A stretch of DNA of 64,000 nt, taken from Planomicrobium okeanokoites. Lineage in GTDB: Bacteria; Bacillota; Bacilli; Bacillales_A; Planococcaceae. A program made the position numbers and the translations under genes. Of the stretch, positions 26,463 to 34,662 are shown one piece after another. Each line of letters starts with the position of its first letter. Positions within the stretch are counted from its first letter, which is position 1. Under the pieces are notes generated by a model. It was not told where the DNA came from. It was given only the letters and a program-made list of their open reading frames with translations, and made no database searches. The stretch covers positions 1 to 64,000 of the forward strand of contig NZ_QQRS01000009.1 in the NCBI RefSeq assembly GCF_003428875.1, in the 5' to 3' direction.

Positions 26463-26966
26463 TTATACAATCGGAGGCTCTGCTCCCATAGCAGCCCATT
26501 CTTCTTTGGCCGGTCCATACAATCCCGGCACTTTCAATCCAGCCTGGCGCATCAATACGGTCATCTGTGCCCGGTGATGCACTTGATGGAGCAGCAGCAC
26601 TTTCAAAAGAGTGGCCACAGTCCACGTTTCTCCGTACAGGTCGTGTTCTTCATCCAGCGTTTCATCTGTCCATTTTTCTTTCATTGCCGTGATCATCGAC
26701 TGGTTCGTGAATCGATAAGCTTCAGCAATTTCTTCTGCCGTATCGGGTACCGGCTTGCTGAAATCCGCTCCTGAAAATTGAAGGCCCGTAAGCGAGACCA
26801 TTTCTTCCAATGTTGTTGCCAAATGCCATCCGAGACGTCCCAGCGTGCGGTAGCCGGCTGTAAATTCCTGATGCAGCGATTCATCCGTCAGCGACTCGAG
26901 CACCTGCTGCGTGCCTTTGGCTTCATCTTTCCAGACTTCATAAAAGTCATCCATCGATCTGAACAT
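26463..26966 (-). CDS. DinB family protein
   Basis: A 167-residue four-helix-bundle protein of the DinB/YfiT superfamily. The three metal-binding histidines appear at the expected places: H in LGWHLATTLEEM (about 47), and the pair in LLHQVHHRAQMTVLM (about 127-131). Such proteins are metal-dependent and in some cases act as thiol transferases with bacillithiol; no DNA-damage role is shown. The ATG at 26966 has GGAGG six bases upstream, better than the ATG inside the RBS at 26972. It is monocistronic. Confidence 0.85.
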   Translation of the reverse strand: MFRSMDDFYEVWKDEAKGTQQVLESLTDESLHQEFTAGYRTLGRLGWHLATTLEEMVSLTGLQFSGADFSKPVPDTAEEIAEAYRFTNQSMITAMKEKWTDETLDEEHDLYGETWTVATLLKVLLLHQVHHRAQMTVLMRQAGLKVPGLYGPAKEEWAAMGAEPPIV

Positions 26967-27035
26967 TTCCATCCTCCGTTCTTCTATTTCTGCTCTCTAT
27001 TCATTTCGCCCGAAACTCTGTTTTTCCTGCATAGA

Positions 27036-27061
27036 AAAAGCCGGAGATTTCTCTCCGGCTA
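27036..27061 (-). terminator. htrA terminator
   Basis: AGCCGGAGA and TCTCCGGCT form a 9-bp stem followed on minus by TTTTTC, 12 bases past the stop. Confidence 0.75.
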
Positions 27062-27072
27062 CCTTACAGATT

Positions 27073-28287
27073 TTATTGCAATGAAGAATTATCCACCAGC
27101 TCAAATTCGAACTCCAATAATTCCCCGTCACGATACGCTTTCACCTGCAGCGTTTCACCAATTTCCTTTTCTTCATATAGATGCTTGCGAAGCGCGATGC
27201 TGCCGTTTATCGGTTCACCGTCCATTTCAACGATGACGTCAAACTCCTGCAGCCCCGCTTCAGCAGCTCCGGAATCCGGAATCACCGAGTTGACCACGAC
27301 GCCGGCAGTAACGTCAGCCGGCAAGTTCAGCGTATCTTCCCGGTACATCTGCGGCACTTCGTTCAGGTCCATCAAGGTGATGCCCATCGCCGGACGGATC
27401 ATCTGCCCTTCGGACTCCAGCGTTTCAATGATCGGGATGGCTGTGTTGATCGGAATGGCAAAACCGATGCCTTCCGCCGTCGCCGCATTGATCTTCATCG
27501 AATTGATGCCGATCAGCTGGCCGCTGATATTGATCAACGCGCCACCGCTGTTTCCTGGGTTGATCGCCGCATCTGTTTGGAGCACATCGACCTGCCAGTC
27601 GATCACATTGTCTCCATCGATGTCGACGGGTACTGCCCGGTCCTTACCGGACACAACGCCGGTCGTTACCGATCCATAAAAATCAAGTCCCAGCGGATTT
27701 CCGATGGCAATGACCGTCTCTCCCTGTTTGAGAACATCCGAATCACCGAATTCGGCAATATCTTCAATCCCATCGCCGTCCATGCTGAGGACAGCCAAAT
27801 CCGTCCACACATCACTGCCGACAAGTGTCGCCGATTTTTTCGCGCCATCCGGCATTGTCACTTCAATATCGGTGGCTCCTGTCACAACGTGATGATTGGT
27901 CACCACGAACGCGGTGCCATTTTCATTTTTATAAATAACTCCAGAGCCTGTGCCCACTTCCTGGCTTGGCGATTCGGAAAAGAAATCCGATTCCGCCTGC
28001 AGGTTCGTGATGCCGACAACTGTATCATCGGCAATTTCCACAGCCTCGGTGACATCATTCGTTACTTCGACTGAACGCTGCTCCGTCTGCCCATCTTCAC
28101 TGGTCTCCACCGTTTCAACCTGGTTCTGTGACGTTTGCGCGCTGTTGCCCGGCAGTAAATCCGGACGCGAATAAAACAGCAGCCAGATCAGCAACGCGCC
28201 AATCAGCACACCGCCCAATCCCGCCAAAAATGTGCGCCCTCGGTTCGAGCGCCGTCTTCCATTAGGTGTCTGATCGTAATACCCCAT
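27073..28287 (-). CDS. htrA: HtrA/DegP-type serine protease with PDZ domain
   Basis: A 404-residue membrane-anchored serine protease of family S1C. A short basic N-terminus (GRRRSNRGR) and one membrane helix FLAGLGGVLIGALLIWLLFY anchor it, with the protease outside. The catalytic triad is visible as H in VTNHHVV, D in WTDLAVL and S in NPGNSGGALIN; a C-terminal PDZ domain (about 300-400) carries AGVVVNSVIPDSGAAEAGLQEFDVI. It is the YyxA/HtrC-type enzyme that follows the wal operon in Bacillales and handles misfolded envelope proteins. The ATG at 28287 is favoured by RBS spacing. A 17-spaced promoter precedes it, so it is expressed independently of walJ. Confidence 0.93.
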   Translation of the reverse strand: MGYYDQTPNGRRRSNRGRTFLAGLGGVLIGALLIWLLFYSRPDLLPGNSAQTSQNQVETVETSEDGQTEQRSVEVTNDVTEAVEIADDTVVGITNLQAESDFFSESPSQEVGTGSGVIYKNENGTAFVVTNHHVVTGATDIEVTMPDGAKKSATLVGSDVWTDLAVLSMDGDGIEDIAEFGDSDVLKQGETVIAIGNPLGLDFYGSVTTGVVSGKDRAVPVDIDGDNVIDWQVDVLQTDAAINPGNSGGALINISGQLIGINSMKINAATAEGIGFAIPINTAIPIIETLESEGQMIRPAMGITLMDLNEVPQMYREDTLNLPADVTAGVVVNSVIPDSGAAEAGLQEFDVIVEMDGEPINGSIALRKHLYEEKEIGETLQVKAYRDGELLEFEFELVDNSSLQ

Positions 28288-28320
28288 CTGCTCCATCCTC
28301 TCAGAAAACTTCTTTCTCTA

Positions 28321-28349
28321 ATTTTATGAATAGAATTCTGACAATGCAA
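28321..28349 (-). promoter_or_regulatory. htrA promoter
   Basis: On minus TTGCAT (28344-28349) and TAAAAT (28321-28326) are separated by 17 bases, about 35 bases upstream of the start codon. Confidence 0.55.
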
Positions 28350-28410
28350 GCTTGAGCACTCTGTTAGAGCTTCTATATATCTAGACTTACGAGTAAGAAA
28401 ATTTGAAATC

Positions 28411-28687
28411 GATATTACGCAAAACAGCTTCGAAGACTTGAACGAAGCTGGCGAGGTCAAGTCTTTGCGACGAAGCAGCGAAGCGATGCAGGAGCACAAT
28501 GGTTTTTCCTAGGGGCTTGCACTGAGCTAACTCGGACTCAGTCTCCTTCGTCCGAGTGGATCTCAGCACTTCGCTCGAAACGGAGTTGGAAAGCCAACTC
28601 CGTTTCTGTCTCTGCATCGCTGCGCTAGCTTCGAGACATGGAAGGGCGCTGTTCCCTTGGGAGTCTTCGCTGTTTTGCTCCATATCT
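28411..28687. repeat. Structured intergenic repeat, copy A (GCAAAACAG ends)
   Basis: The ends carry the inverted sequence GCAAAACAGC..CGAAGACT and its complement AGTCTTCGCTGTTTTGC. Inside are long self-complementary arms: GGAGTTGGAAAGCCAACTCC and CTGAGATCCACTCGG/CCGAGTTAGCTCAG (minus orientation). The same family recurs at 36523-36686 and 45071-45203. Short open frames inside it have no RBS and are products of the folded repeat, not genes. Confidence 0.75.
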
Positions 28688-28769
28688 CTGATTGCATCTA
28701 TAAAGGATTATCCGCTTATGTCTGTTAAAAATGGTAAGTCGACATTTCAATACTTTAGCTAAACTGAAT

Positions 28770-28892
28770 GAAGCAATAGACGGCGACTCCTGCGGGATTT
28801 AGAGCGAGTCCTGAGACCCCGCAAGGAGCGAAGCGGATGAGGAGGCTTAGGCCGCTCCCCGCGGAAAGCGTCCGGCTAAAGCGAAATGATTT
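28770..28892 (+). repeat. GC-rich Bacillales-type structured repeat
   Basis: Contains CGGCGACTCCTGCGGG, GAGACCCCGCAAGGAGCGAAG, GAGGAGGCTTAGGCCGC and CCGCGGAAAGCGTCCGGCTAAAGCG. I recognise this pattern as a recurrent intergenic element of Bacillus-related genomes with a conserved RNA fold. Its function is unknown. With copy A it fills the htrA-walJ gap. Confidence 0.65.
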
Positions 28893-28917
28893 AAGATTTT
28901 ATTGTTTTTCGATAACT

Positions 28918-28948
28918 AAAAAAGGCTCCGCAAGTGCGAAGCCCTTTT
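28918..28948 (-). terminator. wal operon terminator
   Basis: On minus AAAAGGGCTTCGC and GCGGAGCCTTTTTT pair around ACTT, immediately after the walJ stop. Confidence 0.8.
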
Positions 28949-28950
28949 CT

Positions 28951-29739
28951 TTATACCAATACTAGTTTAGTCGGCACATTCGCGTCCGTATCGAGCAGAT
29001 CGACATACTCGCCGACAATGATGCCTTTCGTCTGCAAGGTCTGCTCCACGCTCATGCGCGCCAAATCCTTCATATTATTGTCTTTGCTCAAATGCGACAG
29101 ATAAATCTTCGTCGGCTTTTCAGCCATCACTTCGCTCATCGCGACTGCCGCGTCCTCATTGGAAACGTGCCCGACGTCGCTCAAGATGCGGCGTTTGACC
29201 GACCAAGGATAACTGCCCATCTGCAGCATCCCCACGTCGTGATTGCTTTCAAACACGTAGGCGTCGGATGCCTGGATGATGCCTTTCATCTTGTCACTGA
29301 CATAACCGGTGTCCGTGATCAGCGCCAGCTTGCGACCGTTTTCATGGAACACATAAAACATCGGGTCAGCTGCGTCATGGGATACCGCAAATGACTGGAT
29401 ATCCAATGAACCGAAAGTCTTCACACTATCCATATCAAAATGGAATCGCTGTTCAACCGGAATGGCACCGACCAGATTCTCCATCGCCAGCCAGGTTTTG
29501 GCGTTGGCGTAAATCGGCACTTTATGTTTGCGGGCTACTATTCCAAGCCCTTTGATATGATCGCTATGTTCATGAGTGACCAGGATGCCGTCCAGATCAC
29601 TCATTTTTTTGCCGATGGAAGCGAATAATTCTTCCATTTTCCGGCCGCTTAAGCCTGCATCCACCAGGAACGAATGCTGGTCATTTTCTATATAGATGGC
29701 ATTGCCGCTCGAGCCGCTTGCCAATACACTAAAACGCAT
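28951..29739 (-). CDS. walJ: WalJ metallo-beta-lactamase-fold hydrolase
   Basis: A 262-residue MBL-fold protein (YycJ), last gene of the wal operon. The zinc motif [11 protein letters not shown] (about 57-67) and [16 protein letters not shown] are clear. The family is a DNA-processing exonuclease linked to mismatch repair and to coordination of cell division with replication; the role is not settled. RBS AAGGAG precedes the ATG, 12 bases after the walI stop. A good terminator follows, so the operon ends here. Confidence 0.93.
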   Translation of the reverse strand: MRFSVLASGSSGNAIYIENDQHSFLVDAGLSGRKMEELFASIGKKMSDLDGILVTHEHSDHIKGLGIVARKHKVPIYANAKTWLAMENLVGAIPVEQRFHFDMDSVKTFGSLDIQSFAVSHDAADPMFYVFHENGRKLALITDTGYVSDKMKGIIQASDAYVFESNHDVGMLQMGSYPWSVKRRILSDVGHVSNEDAAVAMSEVMAEKPTKIYLSHLSKDNNMKDLARMSVEQTLQTKGIIVGEYVDLLDTDANVPTKLVLV

Positions 29740-29751
29740 AGTAAAAACTCC

Positions 29752-30564
29752 TTATTGAGAACCTTCTTCTTCCGGCTTGTTGAATTCAATGACTCCGTCT
29801 TTGATGGCATTCACAAAGTGATCCGTCGTTGAACCATCTTCAAGTTCCACCATGATCCGCCAAGTCGGCAGGAACATGCGTGTATCTTCAGAAACGGAAA
29901 CGTATACCGAATAACCAAGAACCACTGAAGTGATTTCGGAATTCTGCTGCAATGTACCTTTTCCATAGAGTGTTTCAATCGCTCGTTTTGGAGGAATGAC
30001 ATCTTTGCTCTGGGCATTTTCAACAAGGTCCGTAAAGATGGTTTGTTCGTAGCGCACAGCTTCTCCTTCTTCATTCCAGAGAAGCGTCACTTTTCCGCTA
30101 TCACTATGATACAACGTTTTGCCGTTGATTTCCTGATAGAAGATTGCTTTGTTCTCTTCTTCCATGACATCCCATAGTACATAGTCTTCGCCTTTATAGA
30201 TGTTCGCAGCAAGAAAAGCTTCGAGGCTTTCCTTGTTTTGCTCGTCCCCGATGCGAATGGGTTCATTGAATGCGACATTCAACATATATTTATCGACGAC
30301 CGCGACCCGGGTGTCTTTAACCGGTACGTCTTCTTTAGTGAACACTTTCCGGGTGCCGCTGATATACGGCTCCTCGCCCGGCTCCGTTTCCAGATCATCC
30401 GGGTAAGTGATCTGGTCACCGGCAAGCCTGTCGTCCACCGCTGATTCCGTCAGGACTGAAAAGTTTTCGGCTTCTGTGTAACTTTCCAAATACAGGGTGT
30501 ATAAAAAGATATTCAAAATGGAAAAGACGATGATAAAAATCGACTTTGTTCTACTCCAGTCCAA
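29752..30564 (-). CDS. walI: WalI regulator of WalK
   Basis: A 270-residue membrane-anchored extracytoplasmic protein (YycI). The N-terminus MDWSRTKSIFIIVFSILNIFLYTLYL is the standard single membrane helix; the rest is a beta-rich outer domain similar to the C-terminal part of WalH. WalH and WalI contact WalK through their membrane helices and restrain its activity. The start codon is TTG at 30564, overlapping the 3' end of walH by 14 bases, with a GGGGGG ribosome-binding tract just upstream. Confidence 0.93.
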   Translation of the reverse strand: MDWSRTKSIFIIVFSILNIFLYTLYLESYTEAENFSVLTESAVDDRLAGDQITYPDDLETEPGEEPYISGTRKVFTKEDVPVKDTRVAVVDKYMLNVAFNEPIRIGDEQNKESLEAFLAANIYKGEDYVLWDVMEEENKAIFYQEINGKTLYHSDSGKVTLLWNEEGEAVRYEQTIFTDLVENAQSKDVIPPKRAIETLYGKGTLQQNSEITSVVLGYSVYVSVSEDTRMFLPTWRIMVELEDGSTTDHFVNAIKDGVIEFNKPEEEGSQ

Positions 30565-31879
30565 ATGGTCCCCCCCCTAACACTTCATTCGTCAACTTCA
30601 GCCATGTGTCGTTGATTTTGAAATACCAATTCGGTTCGACCATCATCAGACGATCGGAATCGTTCGCATTCCGGGTCAACTCATAGCCCGGCATGATTTC
30701 TTCGACTTGCGCTCTTTCTTCCTCACTCAAGCGTGACAAGGCCGCAAGAACCGCCGTACCTGATGCCTGTTCTTTCGTCACTGTTCTGCCGGTAGGTTCC
30801 ACTATATAAATTGGCCGGTTATAGCGGAAAACCTGCTCTTCGCCGTCGGCCGTCCCCCATTGCAATTCAATGACAGGCGATACGGTTGAACCGAATACCG
30901 GAAGATTGTTGATGAACAAGCGATAGTCGATCAACTGGTTGATCGGCTCCATGCCGAAATAATAATAGTCGTTGGTCCAGCCGCCATGGTCGTTGATGAA
31001 CTTTGTCGTATTGAAAACTAGTTCAGAAGGAATGGCAGGATCGGTTGTTTCTGCCTTGGATTGAACAAATTCCAACCCTTTCGTGGTTTCATTTCTTTCC
31101 AGGAACGCCCCGGTATTATCTGTAAAGCTTCCGTCAGTAAGATTGTTTGCCGGTCCGTCGAAGAGCCGGCTCGCATATGCGTCCAACGGCGTTTCTTCAT
31201 ATAGATAAACATAACTCGAAGTATCGACAGGCTCTTCCGGTATATAAATCGGCAGCGTTCCTATCGAATTATCGGTTATATAAAGGGGATATTGTTCAGC
31301 AGGGACGATAATGCTCTGTTCAAAGCTTGCAATATCACCCAATTGCACAGCACCTTCGTAGATGCGTCCCGAATCCGAGTTCACGAAATAAATTTCAAGC
31401 GCTCCGTTCGAAGAGCTTTCCCAGTTGATGACCATCCGGTTGAAGGTTGCTTCCGGCACATTGGTGTCTGTAATATTCATCATCGCGTCGAACACCGGAA
31501 ATGGCACGGCACCCGGGTAATAGAGAACCGCGCGGGCCGGGTCATGCATGATGTCTGTCATTTCACTCACTGTCGCTTCATCCGACAGCAAGGTCAAATC
31601 GCTGATTTCCCATTGGTTCATCGACTTCAATAATAAGTCTATCTCATCTTTATTCACTGTTCCGTTGACGTCTTCTTCCCCGTGGTAAAGAATTTTCACC
31701 GGTCTGACTACTTGCTCGATTTTTTTCGTTTCCACAATCGCGGATTCGAGCGAAGGTGCCGGGTCATCAATCGGAGCCAGCGTCTTCGGCGTGAAATTCC
31801 AGATTGTAAACGTCAGACCGAGACTGAGAAACACAAGCAGGAACAGGACGATCGATTTTATCTGTTCGATATATTTCAT
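30551..31879 (-). CDS. walH: WalH regulator of WalK
   Basis: A 442-residue membrane-anchored extracytoplasmic protein (YycH). KYIEQIKSIVLFLLVFLSLGLTFTIWNFTP is the N-terminal membrane helix; the outer part is mixed alpha/beta with late YRLFINNLPVFGSTVSPVIELQW. With WalI it forms a complex that modulates the essential WalK kinase. The ATG at 31879 overlaps the walK stop (ATGA) and has GGAGG nine bases upstream, making it better than the GTG at 31885. Confidence 0.93.
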   Translation of the reverse strand: MKYIEQIKSIVLFLLVFLSLGLTFTIWNFTPKTLAPIDDPAPSLESAIVETKKIEQVVRPVKILYHGEEDVNGTVNKDEIDLLLKSMNQWEISDLTLLSDEATVSEMTDIMHDPARAVLYYPGAVPFPVFDAMMNITDTNVPEATFNRMVINWESSSNGALEIYFVNSDSGRIYEGAVQLGDIASFEQSIIVPAEQYPLYITDNSIGTLPIYIPEEPVDTSSYVYLYEETPLDAYASRLFDGPANNLTDGSFTDNTGAFLERNETTKGLEFVQSKAETTDPAIPSELVFNTTKFINDHGGWTNDYYYFGMEPINQLIDYRLFINNLPVFGSTVSPVIELQWGTADGEEQVFRYNRPIYIVEPTGRTVTKEQASGTAVLAALSRLSEEERAQVEEIMPGYELTRNANDSDRLMMVEPNWYFKINDTWLKLTNEVLGGGPFGLE

Positions 31880-33702
31880 TCCCACTCACCTCCGTCATCT
31901 GTTTCAAATGGAAGCGTGAAGAATATCGTTGTCCCTTTGCCGTAATCGCTTTCCGCCCAAATGGCGCCGCCATGGACATTGATCACTTCCTTGGAAATCG
32001 CGAGCCCCAGTCCGGTGCCGCCCATTTCCCTTGAACGAGCCCTGTCGACACGGTAGAAACGATCGAAAATCTTATCCAGATTCTCTTTCGGGATACCCAT
32101 CCCCTGGTCGCTGATTTTCGTTTGCAGCAGGCCATCCACTTCACTTACCTGGAATGAAACCTTGCCGCCGTCAGGTGAATACTTCAGCGCATTGGAAATG
32201 ATATTATCGAAAACCTGTGTCATCTTATCGGTATCGATTTCCACAAAATACGGGGATTTAGGCATATCACGTTCAAAAATGACATTCTGGGACTTCGACA
32301 TCTCAAAACGGTCGATGATCCGGTTGAAGAATACTTTGAAATCAACCATTTCCTTATTGAGTTCGGTTTCGCCTGAATCCATTTTCGATAATTTCAGCAA
32401 GTCATTCACTAAACGGATCATTCGCTCTGTTTCCGTTTGCGTGACATTCAGGAAATTTGGAGCCAGCTCTTCATCCCGCCATGCGCCTTCCGCAAGCGCT
32501 TCAAGATAGCTGCGCATGGTCGTCAGCGGCGTACGCAGTTCATGCGATACGTTCGCAACGAATTCCCGGCGTTCCATATCAATTTTTTCCTGTTCCGTAT
32601 TATCATGCAATACAGCAATCAAGCCATTCACAAATCCGGTCTCTTTCTGGATAACCGAGAAATTTGTCCGCAGCAAAGCACTCTGATCGTAAGTACCGAA
32701 ATCGAGTGTGATCGCATCTTTCATGTGGATCAGATCTTCAAATGTATATTCACTTTCAAGTCCAAGAACAGTTGTAATCGGACGGTTCATCACCGTTTCA
32801 CGTGAAACATTCAATAGGCGCAGCGCCGGATCGTTGATCAGGATGATTCTTCCCCTGCGGTCCGTCGATAGAACGCCATCCGTCATATTCGCCAGAATGG
32901 AAGCCAGTTTTCGGCGTTCACTTTCTGTTGATTGCTGGGATTCCTGCAAACGGTTCGTCAAATGGTTGAATGCTTTCGCCAATTGCCCGATTTCATCGTC
33001 GCCGTAAACACGGACCTTGCGGGAGAAGTTCCCTTTTGCCATGGCCTGGGCGTGTTTCCGCATATCTGAAATCGGTTTGGAGATGGTTTGGGCAACCAGA
33101 ATACCCAGAATTGCCGTTATCACCAGGGACAATGCCGTCCCTCCGGCTAAAATCGAATTGATTTCGTCCATCTGGTCATAGACATTTTCCACTTTCGCTT
33201 CTATATAGAGGGTTCCGAGCAACTCGCCTCCAACCGTCATGATCGGCTGCGTGGCGACCCATACCCGTCGTTCGGTTTCTTTGTTTATTTTAATCTGCTG
33301 TTTGGCTTCCCCACTGAGGATGGTTTCCCTTACCAATCCATCCGCAGAACGGTGACCGATCAACGGCTGTTTTTCGATGGCCGAAGAGCCGATGATCCGG
33401 TACTGGGAATTGACCACACGGATTTCAGAGATATCATCGGATCTGAAGCCGTTCAATACTGAACGCAGGCTTTGCTCCACGGTCAAGTCGTCATCCGTCC
33501 GGTTCCTGATCATCTCTTCCCGCACACTGAATTCGATGATTTCCATCCGGTCGTTCAGGGATTCTTCAAAGCTCTCAATTAACGATTCTTCCAATTGCTG
33601 TACAAAATAAAGGCCGATGATCTGCATCGCCAAGAGGATCAGCAGGATATAAATCAGCACAATTTTCACATGAATTGATTTAAAAAAGGTTACTTTCTGC
33701 AT
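31876..33702 (-). CDS. walK: WalK sensor histidine kinase
   Basis: A 608-residue essential sensor kinase of cell-wall homeostasis. Order: first membrane helix (about 10-30), extracellular PDC-like sensor (about 33-180), second helix (about 185-205), HAMP (QTISKPISDMRKHAQAMAKGNFSRKV), PAS (about 265-370), HisKA with VSHELRTPLTTMRSYLEAL (His about 387), and HATPase_c with NALKYSPDG, DQGMGIP and GTGLGLAI. It phosphorylates WalR. It begins six bases after walR and overlaps walH. A parS site lies within its PAS-encoding region. Confidence 0.97.
   Translation of the reverse strand: MQKVTFFKSIHVKIVLIYILLILLAMQIIGLYFVQQLEESLIESFEESLNDRMEIIEFSVREEMIRNRTDDDLTVEQSLRSVLNGFRSDDISEIRVVNSQYRIIGSSAIEKQPLIGHRSADGLVRETILSGEAKQQIKINKETERRVWVATQPIMTVGGELLGTLYIEAKVENVYDQMDEINSILAGGTALSLVITAILGILVAQTISKPISDMRKHAQAMAKGNFSRKVRVYGDDEIGQLAKAFNHLTNRLQESQQSTESERRKLASILANMTDGVLSTDRRGRIILINDPALRLLNVSRETVMNRPITTVLGLESEYTFEDLIHMKDAITLDFGTYDQSALLRTNFSVIQKETGFVNGLIAVLHDNTEQEKIDMERREFVANVSHELRTPLTTMRSYLEALAEGAWRDEELAPNFLNVTQTETERMIRLVNDLLKLSKMDSGETELNKEMVDFKVFFNRIIDRFEMSKSQNVIFERDMPKSPYFVEIDTDKMTQVFDNIISNALKYSPDGGKVSFQVSEVDGLLQTKISDQGMGIPKENLDKIFDRFYRVDRARSREMGGTGLGLAISKEVINVHGGAIWAESDYGKGTTIFFTLPFETDDGGEWE
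32794..32809. promoter_or_regulatory. parS: parS site in walK
   Basis: CGTTTCACGTGAAACA matches the 16-bp parS consensus TGTTTCACGTGAAACA at 15 of 16 positions. It lies in the walK reading frame, 16 kb from parB, and is a predicted ParB loading site for chromosome segregation. Confidence 0.85.
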
Positions 33703-33707
33703 TCAGT

Positions 33708-34415
33708 CTACTCCTGTTCAGGATTTCGCAAATAATACCCTACTCCGCGGCGTGTAACGATCCATGCCGGATGGCTCGGGTTATCTTCAATTTTTTCACG
33801 CAGGCGTCGGATGGTTACGTCCACTGTGCGGACATCCCCGAAATAATCATAGCCCCATACTGTCTGGAGTAAATGTTCACGCGTCATGACCTGACCGATA
33901 TGCTTGCCCAGATAATGCAGCAGCTCAAATTCACGATGCGTCAATTCGATCGTTTCCTCACGTTTAAGTACCAGGTAGGCATCCGGCTGGATGGTTAAAG
34001 CACCCACTTGGATGTCATTCGAATTCGGTCCTGTTTCTTCAGAAGGAACGATATTCTGACGGCGAAGATTGGCTTTCACGCGCCCCACCAATTCTCTCGT
34101 CGAGAACGGTTTCGTCACATAGTCGTCCGCGCCCAATTCCAGACCCAAAACTTTGTCGATTTCCGAGTCTTTCGCAGTCAGCATGATAATCGGGAAATCG
34201 TATTTTTTGCGTACTTCCCGGCATACTTCCATGCCATCGCGGTTCGGCAGCATGATATCCAAAAGCATCAAATCGGGCTTCACTTCTTCCGCCAGTTTGA
34301 TCGCTTCATCTCCGTCGTAGGCACAAACGACATTGAATCCTTCTTTTTTAAGATTAAACTGCAGAATGTCTGCAATCGGCTTTTCATCATCCACTACCAA
34401 AATTGTCTTATTCAT
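33708..34415 (-). CDS. walR: WalR response regulator
   Basis: A 235-residue OmpR/PhoB-type response regulator. The receiver domain has the acidic pair in ILVVDDEKP, phospho-acceptor D in [11 protein letters not shown] (about 53) and K in [10 protein letters not shown]; the C-terminal winged helix shows [48 protein letters not shown]. It controls autolysin and wall-synthesis genes. The ATG at 34415 has GGGGAG seven bases upstream and is preferred over the TTG at 34418. It is first in the wal operon; a TTGAAC-N16-TAGAAA promoter near 34445-34490 is possible. Confidence 0.97.
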   Translation of the reverse strand: MNKTILVVDDEKPIADILQFNLKKEGFNVVCAYDGDEAIKLAEEVKPDLMLLDIMLPNRDGMEVCREVRKKYDFPIIMLTAKDSEIDKVLGLELGADDYVTKPFSTRELVGRVKANLRRQNIVPSEETGPNSNDIQVGALTIQPDAYLVLKREETIELTHREFELLHYLGKHIGQVMTREHLLQTVWGYDYFGDVRTVDVTIRRLREKIEDNPSHPAWIVTRRGVGYYLRNPEQE

Positions 34416-34521
34416 CAATGATCTCCCCTTTTTTGAATAGGAATTCCCATCCTGATCGTAAACTTTTCTACCTTAACTTTATCACTGTTCAAGCGGTTTA
34501 GCATCTCTCATTCATTGCGTG

Positions 34522-34539
34522 ATATTTCCCGGGAAATAT
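34522..34539. promoter_or_regulatory. Noc-binding site
   Basis: ATATTTCCCGGGAAATAT is a perfect 18-bp palindrome containing the exact Noc consensus ATTTCCCGGGAAAT (34524-34537). It lies in the walR upstream region. Noc, encoded at 50652, spreads from such sites to block division over the nucleoid. Confidence 0.8.
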
Positions 34540-34609
34540 TCAAAGGTTTTTTGGCGGAATTGCCTGTTTATTTGCCGTAACATCCAGGTTTTTACGCCGA
34601 CAGAAAAAT

Positions 34610-34653
34610 GAATGCCAGCGAATCGGAAATCATATTTCCTGCTCGCTGGCATT
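34610..34653 (-). terminator. M23 peptidase gene terminator
   Basis: On minus AATGCCAGCGA and TCGCTGGCATT pair, with an inner GGAAAT/ATTTCC stem, then CATTTTTC. Confidence 0.7.
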
Positions 34654-34662
34654 TCTATCATT

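Noticed and set aside
28387-28683. 98-codon open frame on minus in the htrA-walJ gap
   Set aside because: It coincides with structured repeat copy A, has no RBS and its peptide (rich in S, R, Q) has no protein-like pattern.
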